A stretch of 64,000 bases of DNA from Mucilaginibacter inviolabilis (GTDB lineage: Bacteria > Bacteroidota > Bacteroidia > Sphingobacteriales > Sphingobacteriaceae). The notes below the pieces were generated by a model that was given only the letters and a program-made list of their open reading frames with translations, did not search any database and was not told the origin of the DNA. This document shows positions 53,401 through 62,710 of this stretch, one piece after another. Position numbers and translations under genes: made by a program. Location of the stretch: positions 248,001-312,000 of the forward strand of contig NZ_JAANAT010000001.1 of assembly GCF_011089895.1 (NCBI RefSeq), written 5' to 3'. How positions within the stretch are numbered: position 1 is the stretch's first letter; each line of letters begins with the position of its first letter.

Positions 53401-53443
53401 GATACCAAGAACATACACCCTTGGTGTAAAAATGGAATTATGA
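50432..53443 (+). CDS. SusC-family outer-membrane protein without the N-terminal regulatory domain
   Basis: The 1003-residue protein has a signal peptide (about 1-24) and then a polar linker of about 60 residues rich in Lys and Asp. The usual carboxypeptidase-regulatory-like domain and the EVVVT TonB-box-like segment are absent. The plug starts near residue 85 (LSKFPGVSLQQLLKGQFSGLYIQEPSG, NMFIRGVPMP, LVVLDGIPLV, VEVLKDLAATAIYGPRAVNGVIVLTSK). The barrel ends in GVKMEL. It is still a full-size SusC barrel with a SusD gene starting within 35 nt. How it couples to TonB is not clear from the sequence. Confidence 0.93.
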   Translation: MRYLWLCLVVFAAITTCALTGLAKGNEGKKSKIKHALFNDNAHVRRDTVVKDSLLKDSINIIKRHTIYNKLADSVSKKPYDLSKFPGVSLQQLLKGQFSGLYIQEPSGEPGSVQNMFIRGVPMPLLSPRDVYQSQPLVVLDGIPLVTEHPFAYDIQLYNYNRMGTATNPFADIDMNNIASVEVLKDLAATAIYGPRAVNGVIVLTSKTPVAAKSITFDSYIGLAQRPHVTTINGKYENAFRQRFYDLYTTNGRYSDDENYPIYLSDSLNNVYSGKSDWSDLYYRNAVVYGINFGISGGTDRANFRFSLGDLKNEGVADGTGLNRYSAMFNINMKPIKWLLFSAMVNANRVERQRNKYLRDRFAQINYFPDLSAPLPPNKDFYADYLEQYKKGFDNNKNNIIDGYAKIGIDLGKFKFVTTFNVDYNEGYRDVFYARTLLQGNSYASNYFGFSQRIMADNRATYDLTINKVHDFHFELGQSTQWDIYKYSNAYAYKGVNDYIKINLLVSNPKNPDGSDNPDYLNTTAFPRELTYRFLDKIKDNLVSFYAKTDYSFKGKYFLSATVRADGSSNAQPTSRWFYSPVVSAAWSIKKELLNHSTTVSDLVLRASAGRLGRLNAFDNYAQGPQYTASVGYTGNLTVPGYNGFGVLTRPYSTGWVGYGIPWSYSNQLNLGTDASLLNNRLHLSVDWYLKQEKNLLIGIPAFAEYGYKQSIESGMAVNNTGIDVSISANIIRSTKFGWTSSLNLNHNANKLKALPRGLNQIIIDNKLLKVGSPVDQYWLLTNDGIYKSESEIPIVNGQSLKYNGIALHAGDPKWQDINGDNVIDNKDKTLKGHSLPRISGGYDNTFRYGNWNLNVNLYFNLGRDLIHQEMANRFDFINREGNSDVNSVKEITFWEKRGDYSKYPLYNPWSTVIPYRVDQDLFLENASFLKLRTVSIGYDLTKVMRSKKIKLTRFYVYATANNVFTITPYTGQDPELVNYDGYDTGYGLPIPRTYTLGVKMEL

Positions 53444-53477
53444 TATGAAGAACGATCACAAAAATCATGTTATAAAA

Positions 53478-54977
53478 ATGAAAAAGATATCATGTATCGC
53501 GCTGCTATTGGTAACGGCACTGATGAGCTGTAATAAAACACTGGATATTGATTCCTCAAGAGTTGTGGGTGAAAAAAATATGTGGAACAAGCTTGAAGAT
53601 GCACGTGCGGGCATATTAGGGGTTTACGCTCTTACTAGGGCTGCCTTGTCTGACAATGATGGGCACTGGCTTTACGGCGATGTAAGGACGGGTGAGTTTA
53701 TCAGTCCTAACCGGCAGGATCTGAAGGCATTGGCCAATAACCAGCTCAATGCATCCTATCCAACCATCGATGCCCTGTCTGACTGGACACGATTTTACGC
53801 TATAATTAATGCGGCAAATATTTTCCTTGAACGTATTGGCGACGTGAAAGCCGCTGATAAGCGATATACAGACAATTACCTGAAGGTTGATGTTGCACAA
53901 GTTCGCTTTTTACGAGCTTTTACTTACTTCTATATGGTGAGAATATGGGGAGATGTGCCATTTATCACCGCTTCGCACGATGGTAAGTTTGAAAATCAAC
54001 CACGCGAGAACAGCAACAAAATATTAGTATGGGCGCAACAAGAAATACTTAAATCGGCAACGGATCTACCCTTTATTTATAGTGGCAACGATGTTCAGCA
54101 ACCTGGCAATTATTATAATGAAGATGCCACCCGGTGGGGCGGAGCATTAGCTACAAAAAATACAGCTTACGCGGTTTTGGCTCATTTAGCGGCATGGCAG
54201 GGTAACTATACCGATGTGGCTACCTACACCAAATTTGTTGAAGACAATTATGGTAAAAGTGGTATCAATTATCAGAGTACAGAAGACCTTACCAAATCAA
54301 ACGGGTTCTTTTATAATAAAAACACCAGTCAGATGTTTGGCTTTGATTCTGATTGGGGACACATCGACGGATCTGTAACGGGTCACCTGGAAGAACTTAC
54401 CTTGGCCGAGCCTGTAGTAAATAAAAAGGTGCCTGATATTTATATCCCGAAAGATACTATCCTGAAAATATTTGATCAGCCTAAAGATGAGCGCTTTAGC
54501 ATAGACACCCTGGGCCAGCCGCGATCGGAAAGATACTTTACCAACATTAATGGTAAGTATCCCATTTTTAGTAAAATAAAGGTTATCCAGGGAGGCGTTT
54601 CTGATCCAACTTTCAGATACTTTACCAGTGCACTGATTTTTACCAGATTGGAAGATATCGTGCTGCTTCGGGCCGAGGCGTTGGCTGTTTTGGGTGATCT
54701 GAATGGTGCCATGAACGAAGTAACGACGGTAATGACCAGAAGGGGAATAACCGAATTTGATTTCAATCAGGATATCATTGACATGATATTTAAAGAACGA
54801 CACCGCGAGCTCCTGGGCGAAGGCCATCGATGGTATGATCTGATACGCTATAATAAAATCAAGCAAAATAACCCTGCATTTCTGAAACTCATCAATTCGC
54901 AGGGTATATACTGGCCTGTATCGCGTAAGCTTATTTCACAAAATAATCTGTTAACTCAAAACCCATTTTGGAAATAA
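53478..54977 (+). CDS. SusD/RagB lipoprotein, first of the tandem pair
   Basis: ATG 53478 gives a clean lipoprotein signal (MKKISCIALLLVTALMSCNK); an ATG at 53445 adds eleven polar residues. The 499-residue body has RagB/SusD motifs: VAQVRFLRAFTYFYMVRIWGDVPFITAS, ARAGILGVYALTRA, and the C-terminal DMIFKERHRELLGEGHRWYDLIRYNKIKQ with YWPVSRKLISQNNLLTQNPFW. It pairs with the SusC encoded just before it and resembles the second SusD at 60394 in its C-terminal part. Confidence 0.94.
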   Translation: MKKISCIALLLVTALMSCNKTLDIDSSRVVGEKNMWNKLEDARAGILGVYALTRAALSDNDGHWLYGDVRTGEFISPNRQDLKALANNQLNASYPTIDALSDWTRFYAIINAANIFLERIGDVKAADKRYTDNYLKVDVAQVRFLRAFTYFYMVRIWGDVPFITASHDGKFENQPRENSNKILVWAQQEILKSATDLPFIYSGNDVQQPGNYYNEDATRWGGALATKNTAYAVLAHLAAWQGNYTDVATYTKFVEDNYGKSGINYQSTEDLTKSNGFFYNKNTSQMFGFDSDWGHIDGSVTGHLEELTLAEPVVNKKVPDIYIPKDTILKIFDQPKDERFSIDTLGQPRSERYFTNINGKYPIFSKIKVIQGGVSDPTFRYFTSALIFTRLEDIVLLRAEALAVLGDLNGAMNEVTTVMTRRGITEFDFNQDIIDMIFKERHRELLGEGHRWYDLIRYNKIKQNNPAFLKLINSQGIYWPVSRKLISQNNLLTQNPFWK

Positions 54978-54988
54978 ACTAACCATAT

Positions 54989-56080
54989 ATGAAAAGACTA
55001 ATAAAATATATGCTGTTTGTAGTGTTGTTGCAAAGCGCCTGTAAAAAAGATGGTGGTTATCACAATGCCGCAGGAAACAGTACAAAATTCTCGGGTAATA
55101 CCTACGAGTATTTGAAAAGTAAACCAGGTGTATATGATTCATTGCTGGCTGTGATAGACAGAATGGGCTTAAAACAAACGCTGGCGGATAGCAATGTTAC
55201 CCTTTTTGCAGTTACCAATCCTAGTTTTCAGTTAGCCATTAATAATTTGAACACCCTAAGACGACAAGGAGATAAAGATCCGTTGTTTTTGGCAAACATT
55301 GATGGCGTACAACTAGATACTATGGTTTCATACTATATTATCAGAGGTAAACGTACCACAGACTCCCTGCTTCTGCAAGACGGCCTTGATCTTTATAGCG
55401 TACGTTTTGGATACCCAATGCATGGTAAGGTTTCCAAAATAGCTGCATCTGGCCTAACAGGTGGAGGTCCTGATGTTATTGAATACAGTAATACCAAACG
55501 GAGTAAGTTCATCAGAAACTGGTCTTCCACTACAACTGGTTCTAATAATATCAGTACCAAAAATGGTATTGTCCATGTAATAAGCCCCGACCACATCTTT
55601 GGTTTTGATGAATTTGTATCGCGATTAACATTTGTTCCGCCACCGCCCAATCTGATGACTTTGATAGGAGGTAAGCTTACCGTTTTAAGAGATAACGACG
55701 GAGGTCCCGATAATGGTGAAGGCTCTAAAAAAGTAATTGATGGCGATGATCATACCAAGTTTCTGGCTAATCTTCAGGGGCGTTTGTGGATGCAGTTTGA
55801 GTTAAATGAACCTGCAGTATCAGGAGTTTACACACTTACGTCGGCTAACGATGCTCCGGAACGTGACCCCAAAGCATGGACCTATGAAGGTTCAAATGAT
55901 GGTAAAGCGTGGACCGAACTCGACCGCAGGAGCAACTTCTTTTTCGAGGAACGATACCAGACAAAGGTTTTCAGATGCCCTAATACTACGGCTTATAAAT
56001 TTTATCGTGTAGATATCACTGAACTACGTGACGGCGGCCTTTTCCAACTCGCTGAGTGGACTATAAATAAAGTGAAGTAA
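54989..56080 (+). CDS. Fasciclin (FAS1) domain lipoprotein with C-terminal discoidin-like domain
   Basis: The 363-residue protein has a lipobox (LLQSACKKD, Cys18). A FAS1 domain spans about 35-205 (KPGVYDSLLAVIDRMGLKQTLADSNVTLFAVTNPSF, and GIVHVISPDHI near the end). The C-terminal part (about 215-363) looks like an F5/8-type C domain with LWMQFELNEPAVSGVYTLTSANDAPERDPKAWTYEGSNDG and FYRVDITELRDGG. Both domains favour carbohydrate or matrix binding at the surface. It probably adds a ligand-binding module to the SusCD complex encoded before it. A FAS1 partner protein also follows the second SusCD pair (61948). Confidence 0.88.
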   Translation: MKRLIKYMLFVVLLQSACKKDGGYHNAAGNSTKFSGNTYEYLKSKPGVYDSLLAVIDRMGLKQTLADSNVTLFAVTNPSFQLAINNLNTLRRQGDKDPLFLANIDGVQLDTMVSYYIIRGKRTTDSLLLQDGLDLYSVRFGYPMHGKVSKIAASGLTGGGPDVIEYSNTKRSKFIRNWSSTTTGSNNISTKNGIVHVISPDHIFGFDEFVSRLTFVPPPPNLMTLIGGKLTVLRDNDGGPDNGEGSKKVIDGDDHTKFLANLQGRLWMQFELNEPAVSGVYTLTSANDAPERDPKAWTYEGSNDGKAWTELDRRSNFFFEERYQTKVFRCPNTTAYKFYRVDITELRDGGLFQLAEWTINKVK

Positions 56081-56107
56081 GCTATGGAAGATCAAAATAT
56101 CAATGCA

Positions 56108-57214
56108 ATGAAAAAAACTAAACAGATGCAAATATTCGTAAAAAAAGGATTTATAGCTATCCTGTTTGCTGCAGCAGTACTCAGCAGCTGTAGAAAGTTA
56201 TACGGTATTCCAGACGAGAAGGATTATCTGAGTTCAAATATAAATTACAGCAATAAAATTTTTGAACCAATTTTAGGGCGCACCACTTTAATGGGCGGGT
56301 TTAACGGCGATAATTCAACCCAGCCGATAAAATTTGAGATAATTAATGCCCGTTTTGGCGATGGAAAACCCGTTACTGATCTTTTTCAGAAAAAGCAAAC
56401 TTATGTATGGACAGCCCCTTATAGTGGTCTTGAAAAAAGTCTTGCCGAGATAGAGGCGAAACGAAAACTGGAAGAGCACCCATTATTTGAAGTGCGCTCG
56501 TCTGGTGAGTTTATTATGTGGGCTTCATCTACCAATGACCTCATTAAACCAAGGCCGGCCGATAGTACCAACTTTCCGCAGGATACCCGTTTCTTCGATA
56601 TTAAAATAAGTAATACAGGTGGCAGCACTGTTATCAGGGATTTGCAGGTACGTCCATTTCGTGAACGCCCGTATGAACCTTCAGATGATTTTAACATTTA
56701 TTCTGGTGGACCTGCTCCGCATCCTAAAACACCTTATAACCCGGCAAGCCGAAACTATATCAGACCATTTTTGAACGGCGTGATAGGTGCAATAACCGAT
56801 ATCCCATTACAAAGCAACGATGATAAAAAAGATGTAGTGGTTTATATACGACCATTTAATGGTGGTACCGGAAATTCACTCAGGTTTAAATTTCTAAATA
56901 AGGATTCGGTAGAAATGAACCCAGCTTTGTTCAACGAAACCGTATGGGATAAAATTGTGCATGGCTTTAATATGCAAAAAACGGCAACCTATGTGCAGTA
57001 TGATGTTGCATATCCTATTCCACTGGTAGCAATACCAACTATTTATGCGCCTGGTGGAACAAGAGATCACTCCGAATTTAAATACTCCAGAATTGGATTT
57101 GGCGGTGGCCGGGTGGTGGCAAGTTTCGGAATTGATTTCGCCATATATAAAAAGGGGAACTGGGAGGTAGTGTTTCACTTTTTAAAGGACAACCCAAAGT
57201 TTGAAGACGAATAA
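56108..57214 (+). CDS. DUF5007-like lipoprotein
   Basis: ATG 56108 is chosen for the lipoprotein signal (hydrophobic stretch then VLSSCRKL); an ATG at 56084, 3 nt after the previous stop, would give 376 residues. The body starts IPDEKDYLSSNINYSNKIFEPILGRTTLMGGFNGDNSTQP, a pattern I associate with DUF5007, a Bacteroidota family seen beside SusCD pairs. The rest is beta-rich with FDIKISNTGGSTVIRDLQVRPFRERPYEPSD. The function is unknown; it is probably a surface or periplasmic ligand-binding accessory. Confidence 0.75.
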   Translation: MKKTKQMQIFVKKGFIAILFAAAVLSSCRKLYGIPDEKDYLSSNINYSNKIFEPILGRTTLMGGFNGDNSTQPIKFEIINARFGDGKPVTDLFQKKQTYVWTAPYSGLEKSLAEIEAKRKLEEHPLFEVRSSGEFIMWASSTNDLIKPRPADSTNFPQDTRFFDIKISNTGGSTVIRDLQVRPFRERPYEPSDDFNIYSGGPAPHPKTPYNPASRNYIRPFLNGVIGAITDIPLQSNDDKKDVVVYIRPFNGGTGNSLRFKFLNKDSVEMNPALFNETVWDKIVHGFNMQKTATYVQYDVAYPIPLVAIPTIYAPGGTRDHSEFKYSRIGFGGGRVVASFGIDFAIYKKGNWEVVFHFLKDNPKFEDE

Positions 57215-57235
57215 CCGAATTTAAAGCTTATCACG

Positions 57236-60200
57236 ATGAGAAAACATATACTATTTTATATAGTGCTTGTTGTTTGTACGATGCTCTGCTGCACAGACGT
57301 TCATGCTCAAGCGCAAAATGTAACTATCACTGGTACGGTAGTCGAGAAATCAACTAATAAAACCTTGCCGGGTGTAAATATATACTTGGGAGGTAAGGGC
57401 TTAACCCAAACAGATACCAAGGGAAGGTTTACTGTTGCTATACCTGTTAACAGTATACTCACATTTACTTTTGTTGGTTTTGTTTCAGAAAAAGTAAAAC
57501 TTGAGCCCGGTCAAAAAAATATAACGGTAACACTAACTGAGGATAAAAAGGGTCTTAATGAGGTAATTATTGTGGCCTATCAGAACAGAAATAAAGAAAG
57601 TACCCCAGGTGCTTCGGTAACTATAACGGCTAAGGATATTCAGGATGTTCCAACTTCAAACGTCGAAAATTTATTACAAGGTAAAGTTGCCGGATTAAAT
57701 GTTCAAAATAATACAGGGGCTCCTGGCTTCAGAGGTTCTGTTCAGGTACGTGGTTTATCAACCCTGAGCGTAACAGGTAGCGGTAGCGAATCATTTTTAC
57801 AACCCACATCTCCTTTATACATTATTGATGGAGTGCCTTTGGATGCAGATAAGGCTGCTGAATTTGGTTTTCAGACACAGGGACCGGGGGTGAGCCCTTT
57901 ATCATTGATACCGGTAGAGGACATTCAAAGCATACAAGTGATGAAGGACGCGCAAGCAACCTCTATGTATGGATCAAGAGGCGCTTACGGTGTTATCATC
58001 ATAACCACCAAACGCGGGAATTCAAAAGTGCCAAGGGTGCGGTATACCGGTAATTTCTTTGTTAATGCAACACCAAAGCTACGTGAAACACTTGGTGGGA
58101 ATGCCGAACGCCAGGCAAAAATTCAGCAGATACTATCAAATGCCACAACCATTGATGAATTGAGAAAGCTGGGCATGACTGGTTTCCTGGCTGATAGTTT
58201 GAACGCTTACTGGAACAATTCCACAAACTGGCAAGCCATTTTTTACGGTACAACACATAACCAAAGCCATAACGTATCCCTCGATGGTGGAAATGAGCGC
58301 TTTAACTATAAAGTGAATATGGGATACTATTCGGAAAAAGGGGTTATTAAAAATACTGGTTTCGACAGGTATAACTTGAATATGAACATGGAGTTTAAGC
58401 CAAATGATAAATTCAGGTTTTTTGGTTCATTATTCGGTTCCTTGGGTAGTCAGGCCAAGGGAAATGGTGTTGGTTTATTGCAACAGGGAGTAGCTCAAAA
58501 TGGGCAGGCTTCTACTTTACTGCCACCTCCCTCGTTTTATCTTTCACCCGATGGCGTGACTTCTGCTTTACAAACTAAAAATAGTAACAGTACAAGAAAT
58601 ATACGCACCAATATTGATGGCCGGTATGAGTTTCTTCCCGGTCTTGCCTTGTCTTCCAGCATCAGCTATGATTATACCTCTGATGCCGAATCAACATTTA
58701 CCCCTGCTGCCGCAAATGCCCAGTTTGCGCAGATATATGATTATGAAGGTCGAAACTTTACATTATATAACCGTAATGCTATCACCTATGCTAAAACGTT
58801 CGGCGCAGATCATACTATATTCATCAATACTTTTAATGAAATATATAAGCAGGGCGGCCAAAGTGGTATCATCAGACAAACCCGCATTCCGAACGATCAA
58901 TTAGAAGGTCCAATAGGATTCGATCCTTATAATTCAAGAGGCGGGGGCGTATTATCCAATTACAAAAATGCTACTATAGCATCGTTTGCCGGTTCATTTA
59001 ATTATGATTATAAAAAGAAATATGTTTTGGAGCTTTCATACCGTTTGGATGGTACATCATCAAATGGTTTAGAGAACCCGTATTCAAAAAACCCTGCAGC
59101 CGGTTTCAGATGGAATTATTATAAAGAAAACTGGTTTAAAAACTGGGATTGGCTTACCTCAGGAGGTTTAAGATTAACCTGGGGACAGAACATTGTGCCA
59201 ACGGGCAGTTTGCAAAGTATTTATGGACTGTATAATCTGAATGGTAATTTCAATAACAATCCAACTATTGGGGTTAACTACGAATTTATACCCAACCCGG
59301 CATTAAAACCGACCACAACCACGCAGTACAACCTTGGTTTTGATATGACACTTTTGCAAGGCAAGGTTGACTTAAGTTTTGATACCTATTATAAAAAAGT
59401 AGATAATTTATTGTTCGATAGATTTTTACCTAATAGCACCGGCTTTCAAAAGAAAACAAGCAATGATGTGTCTATAGCCGATTATGGTTATGAGCTCATG
59501 TTAACGGTACGGCCAATAACTTCTAAAGATTTTAACTGGACAGTATCGTTTAATGGAGCTATTAATCGCGATTATTTGTTGAGGCTACCTGCGGAGTATA
59601 ACGGGCAGTATATCAAATTTGATTATAATAATTATCAGCATATTGTTTTCAGAGTAGGTAAAAATACCTTGTCAAATTACCTGCTTATCAATCAGGGGGT
59701 TTACTCAACCGACGCAAACGTGCCTGTGGATCCTGTAACAGGTAAAAAGTATCAAACAAACGGCCTGGCATTTAAAGGCGGCGACCCGATTTTTAAAGAT
59801 GTTAATGGCGACTATATACTTGATAGCCGTGATTATGAAATAACCGGTAATTCACAGCCTTTAATTACGGGAGGTATATCCACAAATATCAACTATAAAA
59901 ATTTCGGATTAAATATTTACGCCACTTACACAGCAAAGCGCACAATTTTAAATAATGCCCTTTCCGATAGGCTGTCTATCATGCGCGATCCCTATGCATT
60001 ATTAGCTGTAGTACCATTGGCTAACCTGGATATATGGCGCAAACCCGGAGATAACTCAGTTTATCCTAATCCTTATTCGTTTTCGAGATTTAACCAGATA
60101 CAACCTCTCCGTGCCGATCAAACACTGTGGCAAGAAGATGGATCATACCTAAAGATCAATACCGTTACGCTCTCGTACATGTTTGACCGCCGTTTTACCA

Positions 60201-60382
60201 GGAGAATCGGATTTAACACGGTAAGGGTTTATTTCTCCACCAATAACCTTGTCACATTTTCCGGATATAAAGGCCCCAACCCCGAGAACGTGACTTCGCT
60301 TGGGCGGGACGTGTCAAGCGGATATCCGGTACCGCGTACTTATAATCTAGGTTTAAATATTGAACTCAATACAAGTAAATAA
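57236..60382 (+). CDS. SusC-family TonB-linked outer-membrane protein, second of the tandem pair
   Basis: The 1048-residue protein has a signal peptide ending VHAQ, a carboxypeptidase-regulatory-like domain (about 28-110, ITGTVVEKSTNKTLPGVNIYLGG), the linker GLNEVIIVAYQNRNKES, a plug domain (about 120-260, VENLLQGKVAGLNVQNNTGAPG, LYIIDGVPLDADK, DAQATSMYGSRGAYGVIIITTKRG) and a barrel ending GLNIELNTSK. Unlike the SusC at 50432 it keeps the N-terminal domain. It starts 22 nt after the DUF5007-like gene and is followed 12 nt later by its SusD gene. Confidence 0.95.
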   Translation: MRKHILFYIVLVVCTMLCCTDVHAQAQNVTITGTVVEKSTNKTLPGVNIYLGGKGLTQTDTKGRFTVAIPVNSILTFTFVGFVSEKVKLEPGQKNITVTLTEDKKGLNEVIIVAYQNRNKESTPGASVTITAKDIQDVPTSNVENLLQGKVAGLNVQNNTGAPGFRGSVQVRGLSTLSVTGSGSESFLQPTSPLYIIDGVPLDADKAAEFGFQTQGPGVSPLSLIPVEDIQSIQVMKDAQATSMYGSRGAYGVIIITTKRGNSKVPRVRYTGNFFVNATPKLRETLGGNAERQAKIQQILSNATTIDELRKLGMTGFLADSLNAYWNNSTNWQAIFYGTTHNQSHNVSLDGGNERFNYKVNMGYYSEKGVIKNTGFDRYNLNMNMEFKPNDKFRFFGSLFGSLGSQAKGNGVGLLQQGVAQNGQASTLLPPPSFYLSPDGVTSALQTKNSNSTRNIRTNIDGRYEFLPGLALSSSISYDYTSDAESTFTPAAANAQFAQIYDYEGRNFTLYNRNAITYAKTFGADHTIFINTFNEIYKQGGQSGIIRQTRIPNDQLEGPIGFDPYNSRGGGVLSNYKNATIASFAGSFNYDYKKKYVLELSYRLDGTSSNGLENPYSKNPAAGFRWNYYKENWFKNWDWLTSGGLRLTWGQNIVPTGSLQSIYGLYNLNGNFNNNPTIGVNYEFIPNPALKPTTTTQYNLGFDMTLLQGKVDLSFDTYYKKVDNLLFDRFLPNSTGFQKKTSNDVSIADYGYELMLTVRPITSKDFNWTVSFNGAINRDYLLRLPAEYNGQYIKFDYNNYQHIVFRVGKNTLSNYLLINQGVYSTDANVPVDPVTGKKYQTNGLAFKGGDPIFKDVNGDYILDSRDYEITGNSQPLITGGISTNINYKNFGLNIYATYTAKRTILNNALSDRLSIMRDPYALLAVVPLANLDIWRKPGDNSVYPNPYSFSRFNQIQPLRADQTLWQEDGSYLKINTVTLSYMFDRRFTRRIGFNTVRVYFSTNNLVTFSGYKGPNPENVTSLGRDVSSGYPVPRTYNLGLNIELNTSK

Positions 60383-60393
60383 AATTCAGGATC

Positions 60394-61917
60394 ATGAAAA
60401 AAAGTGTGATATACATTTTAGTAACGGCAGCAAGCTTGTGTTTACCTTCCTGTAAGAAGTTTTTAAATGTCCAGCCCATTGACAAATTAACAGGAAACAA
60501 CTTTTACCGCTCAAAAGACGACGTTGTAGCCAATATTTATGATATGTCGAGAACCTTCTTCGGCAAAATTAATGAAACGCATTTTATAGGTGCTACCGGT
60601 GAATATCGCTCCGGTGAGGTGTTGTCTGAGGCTCAGGCTGATAATGGCCCTGCTCGCGCATTTGTGGAGGTACTTGGCCGGAATGATTTGCTGGGTCTTA
60701 TAAACGGCAATCCCCCATGGAATTTCTATAATTTTTATTTAATCACCGATTGGACAGGTTATTACCAGGTAATACAGAGTGCCAATATCCTTATCTCGAA
60801 GCTGGAAACAGGTGTGCCTGGTGTAAGCGAAACCGAGAAAAAGCAATTTGAAGCTGAAGCGGCTTTTATACGCTCGCTTGCTTATTTCTTCATGGTTAGG
60901 CTTTATGGTGATGTGCCTTATTATACCGATGCATTTCATTCAACCGCATTACCGCGCGAAAACATGGTGTCCGTTTTAAATAAATGTGTCGCCGACCTTA
61001 AAAAATACAAAGATGGTATACCTTGGAACTATACCGACCCTGCATTAAAAGGTGTGCGGGCAACCAAGGGCAGTATTATAGCGCTCATCATGAATATGAA
61101 TATGTGGAACGCTGGCTTTGACAAACCAAATGCAAACAAATACTATCAGGAAACAGCCGATCTGGGGCAGGAACTTGTGAAGAGCAATGCCTACAGATTA
61201 TTACCGCTAAGTGAGTGGGCAACGGTTATTAAAGGACGATCGGACGAAAGCCTTTTTGAGTTTTATCGCAGCATTAATTATGGCGATCAGAATACCAATG
61301 TAGCACCCATAGGGGATATGTTTTTGCATTACCCTTATAAAAGACCCGAGTACACGCATAGAGTGAGTTTTGCATATTACCGGGGCGAATACATGCAGAA
61401 GCTGTATTCGGGCACTGCAGATAAGCGTGTTTCCATATGGTTTAACTCAGACATATATGCTGATAATGGAAAATTCATGATGCTCAAATTTGCCCAAAAT
61501 GCCTTTGCAACCGGCGAAGAGGACGCTAATCCTGATAACACCTTTATGATATTCAGATATGCTGGTGAAATATTGCTGTGTGCGGAAGCTTTGGCTGAAT
61601 TGGGACAGGATGATGCTGCGATTGCTATGCTTAACAAAGTTAGAGATAGAGCCGAAGCTACACGTTATACTGGTGGTGGTGGGCAGGATCTTAAAGATTT
61701 TATCTTCCTGGAAAGATCGCGCGAACTGATGGGCGAGGGGCATCATTATTTCGATCTGGTTCGTACCCGTAGAATCATGAACAGCGAGTGGTCATATAAT
61801 GTATTAACGCTAGACAAATTTAATCGCGGTGCCTGGACATGGCCGCTCAATAGTAATGCACTTGCTAATAACCCTTTTATGTCATTGAACATGTACTGGG
61901 TAAACGGAGGCAATTAA
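60394..61917 (+). CDS. SusD/RagB lipoprotein, second of the tandem pair
   Basis: The 507-residue protein has a lipobox (SLCLPSCKKF, Cys about 20) and RagB/SusD motifs: VQPIDKLTGNNFYRSKDDV, EAEAAFIRSLAYFFMVRLYGDVPYYTDAF and the C-terminal DFIFLERSRELMGEGHHYFDLVRTRRIMN with WTWPLNSNALANNPFMS. It is the ligand-binding cap of the SusC encoded before it, and is followed 31 nt later by a FAS1 lipoprotein gene, repeating the order of the first unit. Confidence 0.94.
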   Translation: MKKSVIYILVTAASLCLPSCKKFLNVQPIDKLTGNNFYRSKDDVVANIYDMSRTFFGKINETHFIGATGEYRSGEVLSEAQADNGPARAFVEVLGRNDLLGLINGNPPWNFYNFYLITDWTGYYQVIQSANILISKLETGVPGVSETEKKQFEAEAAFIRSLAYFFMVRLYGDVPYYTDAFHSTALPRENMVSVLNKCVADLKKYKDGIPWNYTDPALKGVRATKGSIIALIMNMNMWNAGFDKPNANKYYQETADLGQELVKSNAYRLLPLSEWATVIKGRSDESLFEFYRSINYGDQNTNVAPIGDMFLHYPYKRPEYTHRVSFAYYRGEYMQKLYSGTADKRVSIWFNSDIYADNGKFMMLKFAQNAFATGEEDANPDNTFMIFRYAGEILLCAEALAELGQDDAAIAMLNKVRDRAEATRYTGGGGQDLKDFIFLERSRELMGEGHHYFDLVRTRRIMNSEWSYNVLTLDKFNRGAWTWPLNSNALANNPFMSLNMYWVNGGN

Positions 61918-61947
61918 CCTATTCCTAAAAGAGTAATAATAAGAAAT

Positions 61948-62670
61948 ATGAAAAATATAATTATTGTTTTTGCCGGTTTTTTACTGGTGTTTACCAGCTG
62001 TAAACGGGATGAGTATTATAAGGACGGAGGTAAAGCCAAAGCCGATTATCCTGGAGATATGTTGCAGTATCTACAGGACAAAGCAGTTCCGTTTGATACC
62101 ATTGCGCAGATAGTAAAACTGGCTGGGATGGAAGAGACATTCCGCAAAACCGATTTTACCTTTTTTGCTCCTGATGATGATGTTATCAAAAGGACTATTG
62201 GCAATAACAAAACAGATGGCTCATTAAATAAATTTTTGTTCGATGCCGGACGCGATACCGTGAAAAAATTGTCGGACATCGACTCCGCGATTTGGAAAAA
62301 ATATTTACAGCGATATATGTTTAAAGGCATCAACAGGCTTAAAGATTACCCGCAGATAGATCTTACACTGCAAAACCAATACCCTGGAGCTTTATACTAC
62401 TCTTATAGCGGAGATGTGGTGAATATTGGGGTGATATACGGCGATGCCAATAACGTAAAATATATTGGCCCCCGTACACTGGTAATAGGATTTATAAATG
62501 ATATAAATAATGCAGAAAATGCAGTTTTCCGTACCCTCATATCTTCCTCGGATATTAAACCCAAAAACGGGGTAGTGCACACCCTGCAATATAACGGTGC
62601 TTACTTTGGATTTAACCCCAGCGACTTTTACGAAGAGATTTATTTCGCGGGACTTCATCCATCCAATTAA
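61948..62670 (+). CDS. Fasciclin (FAS1) domain lipoprotein
   Basis: The 240-residue protein has a lipobox (VFTSCKRD, Cys16) and one FAS1 domain over most of its length (DMLQYLQDKAVPFDTIAQIVKLAGMEETFRKTDFTFFAPDDDVIKRTI, with NGVVHTLQYNG near the end). It lacks the C-terminal discoidin-like domain seen in the FAS1 protein at 54989. Its place after SusD mirrors that gene, so it is probably the equivalent accessory subunit of the second complex. Confidence 0.9.
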   Translation: MKNIIIVFAGFLLVFTSCKRDEYYKDGGKAKADYPGDMLQYLQDKAVPFDTIAQIVKLAGMEETFRKTDFTFFAPDDDVIKRTIGNNKTDGSLNKFLFDAGRDTVKKLSDIDSAIWKKYLQRYMFKGINRLKDYPQIDLTLQNQYPGALYYSYSGDVVNIGVIYGDANNVKYIGPRTLVIGFINDINNAENAVFRTLISSSDIKPKNGVVHTLQYNGAYFGFNPSDFYEEIYFAGLHPSN

Positions 62671-62710
62671 AATGTTATAAATGATTTTTTCAATGGTAAT
62701 GAATTGAAAC